A program made the position numbers and the translations under genes. A DNA stretch of 64,000 bases from Shinisaurus crocodilurus. Its lineage: Eukaryota; Chordata; Lepidosauria; Squamata; Shinisauridae. Below are positions 19,175 through 31,241 of the stretch, one piece after another. The notes beneath the pieces are model-generated. The model worked only from the letters and a program-made list of their open reading frames with translations, was not told the origin of the DNA and ran no database searches. The stretch is from the NCBI GenBank assembly GCA_021292165.1, contig CM037878.1, forward strand, positions 9,974,857 through 10,038,856. Direction: 5' to 3'. Position 1 is the first letter of the stretch. The number at the start of each line of letters is the position of its first letter.

Positions 19175-19696
19175 CTCTTACGTTGCATTTTTTAAAATTA
19201 TAAACGTTTATTTATTAACAGGGTTTGCCTCAGCTGAGTTTTATACCGGGTCTGTGTGGGCTTCCCCCCCCCTTTCTTTCTCCCTTTGCAAAGATTGAAG
19301 CCCTGCAAAATCTGAGGCCTGCAGCTCTTGCTTAAAGCGCCTGTTGATAAATCTGGTACATTTGGAAGCGATGCATCTACCAAAGGCCAGAGAGTCATTT
19401 TCAGCTGCTCTCCGTGTGAAATTATAGTTGGAACAATTGTATCCCCGCTTAGTCCGTGCTGTCTACGGTTAGCCTATACAGTGAGCTTTGGCCACAATAT
19501 GAATGATCTCCACACGTGGTTCTCGTGCGTAACATAATCGTGTCATGTTCAAGCAGTAACAATACTCACTTTCTTACGGGTTCCATTGACTTTGTGGGTT
19601 TTTAATGTGTTTTAATTTTTTTAATGTATTTTCTTCTCACTGTAAGCCGCTTAGAGAGATTTTTTTAAAACAAAAATATGGCAAGCAGTAAATAAA

Positions 19697-19698
19697 TC

Positions 19699-19738
<40 letters not shown>
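19697..19738. repeat. (AAT)n microsatellite
   Basis: About 14 ATA units following a LINE-like 3' end (AAGCCGCTTAGAGAGA at 19646). Confidence 0.95.
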
Positions 19739-19739
<1 letters not shown>

Positions 19740-20949
19740 TTTTGGAGACCCATCCTTTCTGCATGAAACTTACATTGACAACACGGCTATCGCTATGAGA
19801 TACCAGAAATGTAGCAAAGGCAAATGCTCTTGAAATATACTCTTTTTTTCTAATTTAAGGGGGCTGGTAGATTTCAGCGGGATATTAGGACAAATATCTT
19901 AATGCTAAGAGCAGTCTGGCAATGAAGCCACTCATGGGGTGGGGGGACTCTTACTCCTGCTGTCCCGGCAGGGGGCTTGGACAAGATCAGGGTCTCCTAC
20001 CTGCCCACAGGCCAGGCAGAGGAGCCTGCCCGCTCAGAGATTTCTCTCCTCTGCAAGTGGATGGACCAATTCCTCCATTCACTTGTGGGGGGGAGCTCCC
20101 CTCTGAAAATTGGCTGGAGGGGGGGGGGGGCAAAGGCCATCCACCCCACCAAGTGCCCTTGCGTCAACAGGGTCCTTGGTGGTGGTGGGGAGGATTTTGC
20201 CCCCCCCTCCAGCTGATTTTCGGAAGGGTTTTTCTCCCCCTCTCCCCCTGTTAAAACCAATGGAGCCATTTGTCCATTGGCTTTAATAGGGAAGGAAAAG
20301 CCACTCTGCTGAAAAACGGCTGTGGGGGTGTGTGTGAAGTCCACCCCCACCAAGGACCCTTGGGGCAAGAGAGAGCGAGAGGAGAGCCAGAGAAACCTAT
20401 GGACAGAAGGAAGGAAGGGAGGGAGGGAGGGAGAGAGAGAGAGTAAAAGCCAGAGTGAGCAGCGTGCACACACAAACACAGATCAGGGGAGCACTGGCAA
20501 CATTTCTGTGAAAGGCTCTCCAACCCTTGGACAGCGGCTACTTTGTGGTGGTGCCCAGGGCACTTCTTCAAAATGCCAACTGTGCCCCACATGGCTTCAA
20601 AAAGGTTGGAGGCCCCTGGACTAGATGACTTCACTACTGGGCCTTTCAGCCATACAGAGAATCTCCGCCGCTCCCTGCCCTCCTCTGCCCAGGCACTTTG
20701 GGATCTCAGATGGCCACCCCGGTTCCAGGCTCCCCCGGTTCCAGGCTCCCGCTTTGCCTTCCATATTGGCTTTCATCAGTCTGTGGAACTCACGGCCGCA
20801 CAAGCTATTTTGATGTCTGGTAGTAGGAGCACAACTAGCTGTAAAGAAGGATTAGATTAATTCCTGAAGGACGATACGATCTATCAGCGTCCATGAACCA
20901 TAATAGCTAAAACAGGGAACTTTAGGGACAGTACAGCTGAAATTAGCAG

Positions 20950-21114
20950 CAGGGCCGGTGCTACCATTAGGCCAACTAGGCAGCTGCCTAGGGCGCAGGG
21001 CTAAAGAGGGCGCCAGAAATGCCTTGAAAAAAAAATACAGCGCTCTCAAGTGGGAGGGGGGGCGCTAAATATCTGATCTTGCCTAGGGCACCAAACTGCC
21101 TTGCACCGGTCCTG
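20950..21114 (-). mobile_element. hAT MITE family C, copy 3
   Basis: Termini as in copy 2; flanks ATTAGCAG / ATTACCAG match at 7 of 8. Confidence 0.9.
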
Positions 21115-21210
21115 ATTACCAGGTGCCAGGGAACAAAATATGGGATGGCTGCCGTCGTCACCGTCATGATGATGTCTTGCTTCTGAGCTTTTTCTGTAGT
21201 GTCTAGCTCA

Positions 21211-21290
21211 GCCTTCCCCAACCTGGCACCTTCCAAATGTGTGGGGGACTACAATCCCCATCATCCCCCAGCCAGTCTGCAGTGCTAGCC
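21211..21290. mobile_element. Fold-back MITE family I, partial copy 4
   Basis: Only the left arm (CAGCCTTCCCCAACCTGGC ... GGGACTACAATCCCCATCAT) is recognisable. Confidence 0.65.
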
Positions 21291-21883
21291 GATCACTTTC
21301 AGGGAGTGTGTGTGTGTGTGAGAGAGCGAGACCGACCGACAGAGAGACAGACAGACAGACCTGTTCTGCCTGAGCAATGGGGCATTTTGAAATTTGCAGA
21401 AATTTATGTAAACAAGTGACTATATGCAGAGCATCAAAAGTCATTTCCCCACCTCTGAGAAACATGGAGATCTTATTAGGCAGCAACCCACCCAGACACA
21501 GTTGCAGGACTGCAGGGGCTTTAAAAAAAAAAACAAATGACTCCTGCTCTTGAAGGAATGCATCCGATACAAGAAAGACAGGTCACAAATTGTACATAGA
21601 ATGGTGCTGTTGTTGTTGTTTTCCTTTCTCTCTTCAAGATTTTCCAGCTATTTAGGACTGTGGGGGGGGGGGGAGTTACAATGCTAGACTCCTTTTCATT
21701 TAGTTACATAAATAATTTTTTTTTTATAAATATCTCTTTATAAACAATATATAAATAGCTTTACAACATAAATACATTTATGCGTGACATGAATGTACAA
21801 ACAGCAGTCTTATCTTATGATATACAGCTGGCTTCATCAGCCTCTCGGCATGGAATGGTCCCTTGTCATGGGGGAAGGGGTGC

Positions 21884-21887
<4 letters not shown>

Positions 21888-21915
<28 letters not shown>

Positions 21916-21917
21916 AG
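21888..21917. repeat. (TG)n microsatellite
   Basis: TG run beside family A copy 6. Confidence 0.95.
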
Positions 21918-21925
21918 GTGTAGGG

Positions 21926-22060
21926 CAGTGTTCTCCAACCTTGGGTCCCCAGATGTTTTTGGCCTACAACTCCCAGCATGCCCCAGCCAGCTACGCTGGC
22001 TGGGGCATGCTGGGAGTTGTAGGCCAAAAACATCTGGGGACCCAAGGTTGGAGAACACTG
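21926..22060. mobile_element. hAT MITE family A copy 6
   Basis: Complete fold-back with perfect duplication GTGTAGGG (21918-21925 and 22061-22068), inserted at the end of a TG microsatellite and within the candidate NPPC 3' UTR exon. Confidence 0.93.
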
Positions 22061-22365
22061 GTGTAGGGCACTGTTTGTGTCTCTGTGTGTGTGTGTCTCT
22101 GTGTAGATATATATAATATATTTATGTATATATTGAGTATGATGGGAAGGGAGCTTTTGGATTTCAAAAACAAGACAAACCCCAACCCTGGCATCCCCCC
22201 GTCCGCCCCCAAATTGCTGGTTCTTCTACAAGTCCTCGTACCAACAGGAGAAGTCCAACCAGGCTTTGCTGAGCAAGTCCATCAAGAGTGACCCTGGATA
22301 ACTGTGGGGAGGGGTCCAGAAATGTCCATGGAATGGGGCGATGGGAGGCGGAGTCACTGCCTGGA

Positions 22366-23278
22366 ACGAGAGCACACAAAGGATGCATTAGCAACTTCCC
22401 ACATCGCTAGGTAGGTAGGTCGGTCATTTTGTTCATACGTGCCTGTCTCTTATTTGACAATCATACCCTTGTTGTGGTGGTTGTTATTATGCGAACATGA
22501 AAAAGTATAAACAGATCGGCATATACAGCATAGCAATAATTATTACACAACTGCCTATCTATCACAATATTTAAGACACTGTCATGGTTTAGAGAAATCT
22601 ACATCAAATGATAAATCAAGCGGCTGCACCGCTTACTGTGCGAAAAGAGATTTGATCGTATGAAATCTCATGGGTTTTTACATTACATTTTTTATTGGCT
22701 TTTAGTGTATTTCTCTGTGTCTTACCATTTCCGTTTCTGTCGTTTTAAAATCTGTTCCTGTGTTTTAAACACGTGGACTTGGGAATAGGCATCAACTTTG
22801 TTGTAGAAAAGTATACAATGTATATTTTAAAAATCAAAATAATAAAATGAGCATCTGTCAGGCCAGCTGTCCTGAGTATTAAATGTTTTTTAAAATAAGG
22901 GAGGAAGACGGATACTGCAGTGGCCATCATCACCAGCCCCTGGGATGTCCATACCCATCCAGGTGCTGACGATGGACCTGTTTGCTGCTGGCCCCGTTGC
23001 ATGCCCCCCCCTCTGGGTGGTCATTGGGGGGGGCTGGGCTGGGCTGCAGGGGCCTGGACGCTGGTCCCAAGGTCTAGCCCGAGCGGCATCACTGAGTCCC
23101 CTGCGTACGCCAATAGCTCTACTGTTCTATTGTTGTTGCTTTAAAACAGCCTTGTGGAGAGGAAAACCCCAGGGCTTTTAAACCAAGGATGCATCTGGCT
23201 TCCTAACTCCCACAAATACTATAACTTCTTGCAGCTGGACCATGCAGTCCAAAGCTGTGACTGGGAGACTTTTTAGTC
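22366..23278. other. No gene recognised
   Basis: Contains the branch-point and tract of the candidate acceptor at its left edge; otherwise AT-rich DNA without recognised repeats. Confidence 0.4.
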
Positions 23279-23330
23279 TCCTCCTCCTCCTCCTCCTCCT
23301 CCTCCTCCTCCTCCTCCTCATCATCATCAT
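23279..23330. repeat. (CTC)n then (ATC)n microsatellite
   Basis: About 13 CTC units then ATCATCATC, abutting the CR1 tail. Confidence 0.95.
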
Positions 23331-24060
23331 AGAATCATAGAAAAGTAGAGTTGGAAGGGGCCTACAAGGCCATCGAGTCCAACCCCCTGCTCAATGCAGG
23401 AATCCAGGTCAAAGCATCTCTGACAGATGTCTGTCCAGCCGCACCTTGAATGCCTCCAGACTGGGAGAGCCCACCACCTCCCTAGGTAGTTGATTCCATT
23501 GTCTTATTGCTCTGACAGTCAGGAAATTTTTCCTGATGTTTAGGTGGAATCTAGGTTCCTGTAACTTGAGCCCATTATTCCGTGTCCTGCAAACTGGGAT
23601 GATCGAGAAGAGATCTTTGCCCTCCTCTGTGTGACATCCCTTCAAATACTGGAAGAGTGCGATCATATCTCCCCTCAGTCTCCTCTTCTGAAGGCTAAAC
23701 ATGCCCAGTTCTTTCAGTCTCTCCTCATAGGGCCTTGTTTCCAGTCCCTTGATCATCCTTGTTGCCCTCCTCTGAACCCTCTCCAGTTTGTCTACGTCCT
23801 TCTTAAAGTGAGGTGCCCAGAACTGGACGCAGTACTCAAGATGAGGCCTAACCAGTGCCGAGTAAAGGGGAATTATCACTTCCCGCGATTTGGAAGCTAT
23901 ACTTCTATTAATACAGCCCAAAATTGCATTTGCCTTCTTTGCAGCCACATCGCATTGCTGGCTCATATTCAGTTTGTGATCTACCACAATTCCAAGATCC
24001 TTCTCACTTGTAGTATTGTTGAGCCAAGTGTCCCCCATTCTGTAACTCTGCAACTCTGTA
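23329..24060 (-). mobile_element. 5'-truncated CR1 copy, nearly identical to the full-length one
   Basis: Minus strand: the open frame 24053-23409 (214 residues) matches the C-terminal end of CR1 ORF2 with three substitutions seen by eye. The 3' UTR and ATTCTATG tail end at about 23329. The element is cut at the MQSYRMGD position, so it is a typical 5'-truncated insertion. A CTC microsatellite (23279-23320) abuts the 3' end and an ATC run (24062-24091) abuts the 5' end. Confidence 0.92.
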
Positions 24061-24089
24061 ACTCATCATCATCATCATCATCATCATCA

Positions 24090-24312
24090 TCACATTTATA
24101 TCCCACTGTTCTTTCTCAAAGGAACCCAAGGCGGCTTACGTGGCCCTCTTCCTCTCCACTTTATCCTCAAAACAACAAACCTGTGAGGTAGGTTAGGCTG
24201 AGAATCAGTGACTGGCCCAAAGTCCCCCAGTGACTCTCATGGCCAAGTGGGGGCTAGAACCCAGGTGTCTCGAGTCCCAGTCCAAGACTTTAACCACTAC
24301 ACCACACAGCTG
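24090..24312 (-). mobile_element. SINE copy 4
   Basis: Minus-strand copy, diverged, next to an ATC run that replaced the tail. The head ends at the CCACACAGCTG position. Confidence 0.8.
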
Positions 24313-24931
24313 TGCCTGTGGCCATTCCCACATTGCAAAAGGCATGTGTGCTCAGATGATCCAAGAGCATCCGTGAAAATGTAACAAGGGAATCAGCTCC
24401 TGCAGTGCGACGGGCTGTCACCGGACGGCTGGGGGGAGGAAAAGCGGGGGCCTCTCCAAGTGACTGGCTCCTGCAGCTCACCAATGAGGCTGCCGCCTGC
24501 AGGCTTATCACGGTTTCCTAGCCATCCGGCTACCGCAGCCTGGGAATGCAACTGGAGGGGGGAGAACTGGAGAAAAGAGGCTTCAGAGGCTGGTGGGAAA
24601 AGCAGCATCTCTGTGAAACCATCAAAGCGGCCTTGTTCACACAGCCAGTGCTCCATAGGGGAGAGGGAACTTGCCCTTGCCCCGGGGTTAAAAGGGGTTG
24701 TGCGAACAGTCCTCATTGGGGGGGGGGAAAGCATTTTCCCACACACTGCTGCTCCCCCGGCTATCTGCACCGTCACACAAGCGGCTCGCTGGGAGTGAGG
24801 CATAACGCAGCGCGCGTGCCGCTTCCACGAGAGGATCAGCCTTCTCCCCCCCCCCCAGGCATGGCTGGGCATGTGGTCTTATTTTAATTTACGAGCAAAA
24901 TGCTGGTCCTCTTGACAGGGGGGGGCTGTGT

Positions 24932-25090
24932 GAACATAAGAGCATAAGAAGAGCCCTGCCGGATCCAGCCTTCCGTTCACAGAGTGGCCCACAGGATCCC
25001 ACAAGCAGGACGTGAGTGCGGGAGCACCCTCCCGCCCATGTTCCCCAGCAGCTGGAGTACAGAGGCAGACTTCTGCCTTTGCGCTCACAA
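24932..25090 (-). mobile_element. CR1/L2-group LINE 3' end, copy 4
   Basis: Minus-strand tail CATAAGAGCATAAGAAGAGC followed by CACCCTCCCGCCCATGTTCC. Confidence 0.72.
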
Positions 25091-25254
25091 GGAGTCCTGC
25101 CATGCTCAGCCCCCAGCCACCCATGCACAGAGATGCGTGACGGTGCACGCAGCCAGTGGTGCAGTGGTACATTTTGAAGTTCAGGGGTTCTCTGCGACAG
25201 GCAGCCGCCATAGCCACGCCCCCCCCAAGGAGAGGCCAAAAACGCAGGCCGCTG

Positions 25255-25445
25255 TGTGTGGATCCATATCATCAAAACAGTTCTAGCAGTTTTCATCTCA
25301 TCAGGAGCCGAAGGGGCTTAATTGCCCGTTCGAGACCAAGCCGCCCCAAATATTTTGCGTCACACAACCAGGAACAATATATTGTTGCTGGGAAAATCCA
25401 TTCCCCTCCAGCGACTGTGAGGACTGCAGCTGAGCGCAGAGGGAA
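25255..25445 (-). repeat. Older dispersed repeat, third copy
   Basis: Reversed match: CAATATATTGTTGCTGGGAA and GGGCTTAATTGCCCGTTCGA correspond to blocks of the 42- and 52-kb copies. Confidence 0.5.
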
Positions 25446-25611
25446 CCGGGACTCCTGGGGTGGGGGGGCAGAGGGGGGCAGCGTCCCTGCCAATAAAGAG
25501 GTGCCGGCGCTGCGTCCCTGCCAGCCCTGGCTCCACTACAGCACTGCGCACCGCACAGGCCCCTGTGGCCTCTCCGGCTACTCTCCGGGCTCTGGCATGC
25601 ACCCCTGTCGG

Positions 25612-26294
25612 CAGGGCCGGATTAACATAGGGGCGATTGGAGCGGCAGCCCCAGGCCCATAACAGAAAATAGGCCCACAATATAGGGACGCGCGGCACGA
25701 TTTGAGCTAGCTCTGATCGTTATCATTCAGCATAATTAATGATTTTTTCAAGATTAGAAAGGTGTTCTAAGCACATCTGCATTACAGGCTTGAGGCAAGA
25801 CCTAGCAAGAACTGTTGTTCTCAAATTAGCATTTCGGTAGGTTTTTGCATTTCAATCACTGTTACTACATTTCTTTGAAGCACATGGGGGGCTTGCTAGG
25901 GTCTGTAATATTCAGATTTAGAAGGGACCTCTCTCTCCAGCCTGGAGCAAAAGATCTTTCTGATTCGCAGCTCAATTGTTCAAATGCTAGTTTAACACAA
26001 AAACAAAAACGAAAACGAAACAAAGCAACAAGAACAACACAATTATTCTTGGTCAAGTAAAGCTTCCTGGCTTTTTGTTGTGGCTGCTTTTTCTTTTTTA
26101 ATAAATAAATTTGGGGGAAATTGGGAAGACCCTTACTGATGAGCTGCAGGAGTTTTTGAGTTTTGGCACTTTAATGGTAATTAAAATATTTAATTTGTTT
26201 TAATATAAAATTACGTCTTCATTTTATTTATTTCCATAAAAAGGCCCACCAAAATCCTCAGCACCAGGCCCATAATGCTCTTAATCCGGCCCTG
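25612..26294. mobile_element. hAT element family D (683 bp)
   Basis: Termini CAGGGCCGGATTAA and TTAATCCGGCCCTG are perfect inverted repeats; perfect duplication CCTGTCGG (25604-25611 and 26295-26302). AT-rich interior without a transposase; the GGCCCA motif occurs near both ends. Confidence 0.93.
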
Positions 26295-26302
26295 CCTGTC
26301 GG

Positions 26303-26780
26303 AAGCGCAGGATGTGTCTTAGGAAAAGCAGGTCCCGGTTTTCCCCCCACGGCATCCGCAGCCGCACTCGCTGTGGGAAGCCGGCCTGCTCCCAGTCAGC
26401 CGTGTGTGGACAAACAGGAGACCAGCACGGGCAGAGGGGCCCCCGTTCCCACAATAACTTTGCATCATGCGCCCAGCTCCCAGCACATGGCTGGCCGGCC
26501 ACCTGTGCGCGCCCACCGGACCCGGAATTCCGCTCCTGCTCTGTTGCCGTAAAGCATCGTTGGCTTTTTTTGAGCGTTGGTGCGGCCTGCCGAGAACCTG
26601 GAGCCTGCCGAGCTGCGAGACACGAGGCGGCTCCAACCAGGAGCTGCCTGCGACAGGTTCGGCACAAACTCCCTGCTTTGCACGGCCGGGGCTGCTAGCT
26701 GGAGAGGGAAAGATGTCCGGTCCTGCTCGCCAGTAGCCCCAAGGCCCGCCGCAGCAGCCCCCTCTCAGCCTGGGCATCCT
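26303..26780. other. No gene recognised, GC-rich
   Basis: GC-rich DNA between elements D and C4, with overlapping 70-167 residue frames on both strands and no recognised domain. 26964-27225 is the same type. Confidence 0.35.
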
Positions 26781-26786
26781 GTCGCT

Positions 26787-26955
26787 CAGGACCGGTGCAA
26801 GGCAGTTTGGTGCCCTAGGCAAGATCAGATATTTAGCGCCCCCCCCTTCCCACTTGAGAGCGCTGTGTTTTTTTTTCCCAAGGCGTTTCTGGCGCCCCCT
26901 TTAGCCCTGCGCCCATGGCGGCTGCCTAGTTGGCCTAGTGGTAGCACCGGCCCTG
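26787..26955 (+). mobile_element. hAT MITE family C, copy 4
   Basis: CAGGACCGGTGC ... GCACCGGCCCTG; flanks CTGTCGCT / CTGCCGCC are a decayed duplication (6 of 8). Confidence 0.88.
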
Positions 26956-27225
26956 CTGCCGCCGACAGAAGCCGCTAGGCTGCCCCTCTGTTGCTCTTCC
27001 CGCTGGCCTCCTAGCTAGCCCATTTCCCGGCTTCCCCAGTCCTGTTCTCAGCCGGTGCGCCCCTCGACCATGGCAAGCGGCTGTGACACTGGTTTTGCCT
27101 CACCTCCCCGCCCCCAAACCTCTGTGCTGTAGTCTCCTCCCCGATCGCCTCCTCTGCTTTAGACCTGTCCACCAGTGGTTTGGTCCTACAATTCCCAGCC
27201 AGCCATGCTTCCCCCCCCCCCCGAC

Positions 27226-27400
27226 TAAACATTTATTTATTTATTATATTTATGAATCGCCCATCTGGCCAGACATCCGGCCCCTCTGAGCGATGTACAG
27301 TCCAATAAAACACAAGAGGGGGGGAGGGAAACACACACACACACACACACACAGAGTATAAAACACAATTAAAAACAGTACATAAGATAATGCCCTAAAA
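27226..27400 (-). mobile_element. L2-type LINE 3' UTR fragment
   Basis: TTATTTATTATATTTATGAA then CGCCCATCTGGCCAGACATC, matching the tail of the 44-kb L2. An AC microsatellite lies inside (27331-27352). Confidence 0.7.
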
Positions 27401-27898
27401 TCTATCACTTGTGGGTGACTTTGGGCACATGATTACTAGGCTGAAGTCAGTGGATTTTAGGACATGTGGAACGCTACCCGCCACCCTGAAATGCCAATTT
27501 CTGAGGACAGGCTTCCCCCCCCCCCGAACTTTGCACTGATATTGTGGAGGAAAGCACCCAATCCACGTGGTTGCACTTGCACCCAAACCAGCTTGCTGTT
27601 GCCCAGAGTGGCCACACACAGAACAATTTAAAGTGGATGCAATCTGTTTGCGCAGTCTGGCTGGTGGCCTCGTTGGGTGCCTACCGGCACGCCTTCCAGG
27701 CCTCTCCCAGCTGAATCTTCCGTGGGGAACACGATTGCCGTTTGCCAAGCAGGACGTCGACCCGTCCACCGAGTGCGCAGCTGAGGCCCCAGTCTCCTAT
27801 TTTAGCTTTCAGCTCCAAGCAGGTGCCTTCGCCATCCTTGCTATGCAGCGGACATGCGGGGGGCTCTCGCAAGGCAGTGTGGCGATGTATTAATAAAT

Positions 27899-27899
<1 letters not shown>

Positions 27900-27931
<32 letters not shown>
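27900..27931. repeat. (CA)n microsatellite
   Basis: About 15 CA units. Another CA run is at 6711-6733. Confidence 0.95.
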
Positions 27932-27939
<8 letters not shown>

Positions 27940-28375
27940 TCCTTTGGAGACAGATTGTTAGAAAGCCAACAATGCTAACTATAATTATTCGCTGCGCCTC
28001 ATTTAGGAGGAAACAGGTGCGTGCCAAATCTGGGGGTCGCTTTCAGGAAGAACGCCGCCCTGCCCCACCCTTGTGGGTTGGGCTAGTTTTGGATTTGAGA
28101 CATTTCTCGCCCTAACCACATCCCCTCACCCAAAATTCTGGCCCCGAAACAAAAGACGGACTCCGTGGTGGGGCGCCTGCCTCTCCAATTCCTCCAGCCT
28201 CACTGAGAATTTACACAACCAACGTTCGGGAATAATTTGCTTGGATATTCTTCTCCAGATGATCAATGGCCCAAGCGCATGACCTGCTGTTCTTCCTAAA
28301 TGCTGAATTCAGTGGGATGGATCTGGGCACAATGACCCGGTCTCATGAAGGTCGCTTAATGACTAAGTAGAGAGT

Positions 28376-28671
28376 GGCTGGGTTCAGACAACACAATAGC
28401 CCACACTCAAGAGTTGAGTATAGGTTGAGTGTGGGTTGTTGCTGAAACGTGGGTTATCGGGTTGTCTGAACCCAGCCGAGATAATAAATTATGGTGAACA
28501 ACCCACAATTCACAGCCCAACAACAAACCATGGATTCTCTTCATGGGTTGTTCGTGGTTAACACGGCAAGGCTTGTTAGAGTAGCTGGGTTCAGACAACA
28601 TGATAACCCATATTCGAACAACCCACGGTTCAGCAACAACCCACACTCAACCCTTGAGTGTGGGTGAATGT
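28376..28671. mobile_element. Fold-back repeat family G, copy 1
   Basis: Inverted segments built on GGGTTCAGACAACA and TGTTGTCTGAACCC with GATAACCCA and TTGAGTGTGGGTTGTTGCTG blocks. The outer ends (28379 and the right arm near 28580-28665) are mutually inverted. No coding capacity; probably a MITE, but the target duplication could not be read. Confidence 0.65.
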
Positions 28672-28926
28672 GTTTGTATTATTTTATTATTTATTATATT
28701 TGTATCCTGCCTTTTTTCTTGCAGGGAACCCAAGGTGGCTTACATAATCCTCCTCCTTCTCTTCCTCTCCATTTCATCCTCGCAACAACCCTGTGAGGTA
28801 GGCTAGGCTGAGAGTTCGTGACGGGCCCAAAGTCACCCCGTGAGCTTCATGGCCAAGGTGGGACTAGAACCCAGATCTCCCGAGTCCCAGTCCAACCCTC
28901 TAGCCACTATGCCATGCTGGCTCTCG
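28672..28926 (-). mobile_element. SINE copy 5
   Basis: Minus-strand full-length copy abutting the right end of a G-family repeat; TTATTATATTTG tail and a head ending ATGCTGGCTCTC. Confidence 0.85.
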
Positions 28927-29241
28927 AACCCAGAACCCAGTCAGTGTAAGCTAAAAAAAAAATCCCCCAGTTCGAACCCCACAGGCTCCGAGGTGGTCTC
29001 ATATCTTCAGCCTCAGTGCCACCCCACATCTCCAAGATAGGTACAATAATACTGGCCCACCATAAAAACTTGTTGTAAATATTATGGAGATAGTGCACAG
29101 AAAGTGCTTTGACTACCCTAAATACAATACAAAGTGTGATATCAGTACAAAGTATTGTATCAATACAATGTACGATTACAACTATTTTTATTATGATTTT
29201 ATTTGTAACAGCAGTGACTAAATAGAAGGAAGTGTTTATAG

Positions 29242-29376
29242 CAGTGTTCTCCAACCTTGGGTCCCCAGATGTTTTTGGCCTACAACTCCCAGCATGCCCC
29301 AGCTAGCGTAGCTGGCTGGGGCATGCTGGGAGTTGTAGGCCAAAAACATCTGGGGACCCAAGGTTGGAGGACACTG
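29242..29376. mobile_element. hAT MITE family A copy 7
   Basis: Complete fold-back with perfect duplication GTTTATAG (29234-29241 and 29377-29384). Confidence 0.93.
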
Positions 29377-29624
29377 GTTTATAGATTCCTCACTGGTGGG
29401 CTCCTGGGAAGATGCCGTGAACATCCCCCTGGCAACATCTTAACAGCATGTCCGGGCTGGTTTGTTGTACATACGAGCTTTGCCCACCTGTCTGTAGGAA
29501 GGCTCGCTTTTCATTGTTCGATTTGCTGTGTTGCTGTTATTAACAAGGACCACAACCAAAATAATAATCGGCAGATGATCCAGCCAAAGTCAAGCACTTT
29601 TTAGACCTGCTGATCTCAATGGGA

Positions 29625-29762
29625 TTTAGGGGGCACTCCTATGTGTGTTTAGACAGGGAAAAGGTCCTGCAACTCCCAGCATGCCCCAGCCAGCATGGCT
29701 GGCTGAGAAATTCTGGGAGTTATGGGACATTTTGCAGTCTAAACATGCATAGGAGTGCACAC
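29625..29762. mobile_element. Short fold-back related to 952-1055
   Basis: GGCACTCCTATGTGTGTTTAG at left and CTAAACATGCATAGGAGTGC at right, with a CTCCCAGCATGCCCCAGCC centre shared with family A. Confidence 0.65.
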
Positions 29763-30451
29763 CCTGAATGGCTTAAATCTCTGCCACTAGAATCATTGGG
29801 GAAGTACTTTTAACCCTGGCTGGATTGTGTCCTTATCATGACAAAGAAAAAAAGCCAGTCAGATTTTTAGCTGTCGTCCCCATATATTCAGATAAATTCA
29901 GATTGTATGCTCCTTGTGGCAGACTGTGGCTGTTTTCAAAGAGCACTCTCAATTCTCCCAGAGCCGGCTCCTATGCAGCCAAAATGGCACCACCCACAGT
30001 CAAAAAGAAGCAAATGCGGGGGCAGTCCTGAGGTTTGCAGAAGTACAAAAAATCTATGGGGGCGGAACCCTGTCCGCCCCCCCCCCAACAGCCTAATGAG
30101 GCCTGAGCACCTTCAGTGGGCATGAAATGCTGAGTTACTTTCTTTTTTGGGGGGGGGACCAAACTGAAAACAAGGTGGTAACAGCAATGGAATGGAGTGT
30201 GCGGAACAGGGATCACTCCATAAGGCAATATTTTCTGGCAGGTCCAACTTGCCTAATTGCAAAGTGGGTGGCCCCGTGCTGACCTGCAAAATGGAGCCAT
30301 TCACAGGTGGCGGGGGTTCGCAGAAACCCTGTTACTCAGAGAAATACTAGCTTTTTAAATAAAAAAAAAAAAAGAGTGGAGGGAACTCTCTGCCCAAGGG
30401 CAGAGTACGGACTCAAAGCTCCCGTCCACTGCCCGCCCTGCCACTTCAGCC

Positions 30452-30617
30452 CAGGGCCAGTGCTACCATTAGGCCAACTAGGCAGCTGCCTAGGGCGCAG
30501 AGCTGAAGGGGGCGCCAGAAACGCCTTGAAAAAAAAAATACAGCGCTCTCAAGTGGGAAGGGGGGCGCTAAATATCTGATCTTGCCTAGGGCACCAAACT
30601 GCCTTGCACCGGTCCTG
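30452..30617 (-). mobile_element. hAT MITE family C, copy 5
   Basis: CAGGGCCAGTGC ... CACCGGTCCTG with perfect duplication CTTCAGCC. Confidence 0.92.
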
Positions 30618-30933
30618 CTTCAGCCTAATGGGGAGAAGGAACTTGGGGGCCGAAACTTCCAATGACCGTGTGAGTGCGACTTAAGTGAGTGAATGGCGGG
30701 CGGGCGGGGGGGGGAGAGACCATTCCACGCCACACGCCACTAAAGGAAAGTTTGGCCCAGCAAGCCCGAAATCTGTATCGCGCTACTGCTACCGGCATTA
30801 AAGCGCTCCTGTCTCGGGCTCAAGCCAGGCCCGTACACTCTCGCACCAGCGACGGCACGGCACCGCTCCTGCGGCGCAAAAAGTTGCAGCGCTCAGATTA
30901 GGGACACAGGATATTCACTAGCAGTAAGGACTA

Positions 30934-31047
30934 GCACAGCCTTCCCCAACCCGGGGCCCCTCCAAGTGTGTTGGACGACAACTCCCAGCACCCCCAGCCA
31001 GTGGTGGGGGATGATGGACATCGTAGTCCGACACATCTGGAGGGCCC
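30934..31047. mobile_element. Fold-back MITE family I, copy 2
   Basis: CAGCCTTCCCCAACCCGGGG at left, then CTCCAAGTGTGTTGGACGAC and the complementary GTAGTCCGACACATCTGGAG at right. The outer right end is lost. Confidence 0.7.
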
Positions 31048-31116
31048 CTGTGAAAATCGCCCCTTTTTACAAAGCTACTATTTCCCCTGGGAAGGAAACA
31101 GCCAACAGCTTCCCTC

Positions 31117-31241
31117 CAGTGTTCTCCAACCTTGGGTCCCCAGAGGTTTTTGGCCTGCAACTCCCAGCATGCCCCAGCCAGCGTAGCTGGCTGGGGCATG
31201 CTGGGAGTTGCAGGCCAAAAACCTCTGGGGACCCAAGGTTG
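31117..31241. mobile_element. hAT MITE family A copy 8, right end lost
   Basis: Both arms are present but the terminal GAGAACACTG is missing at the right. It carries CAGAGG and TGCAGG variants in both arms, so the two arms changed together. Confidence 0.85.

Larger units (their letters stand above)
21440..22360 (-). other. Candidate NPPC 3' UTR exon with AU-rich elements
   Basis: On the minus strand there is a well-formed acceptor: a CTAAT branch-point-like motif about 28 nt upstream, a TGTGTGCTCTCGTTC pyrimidine tract, then CAG with AG at 22362-22361. The DNA that follows is mostly not repetitive, apart from a fold-back MITE and TG runs at 21880-22115. It leads into an AU-rich stretch (about 21785-21700) with four ATTTA motifs in about 90 nt, typical of unstable mRNAs. 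No perfect AATAAA was found; TATAAA and ACTAAA variants occur. Linking it to the NPPC donor 10 kb away is inference from strand, splice signals and lack of another gene. It could be the end of an unrelated transcript or chance. Confidence 0.3.
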
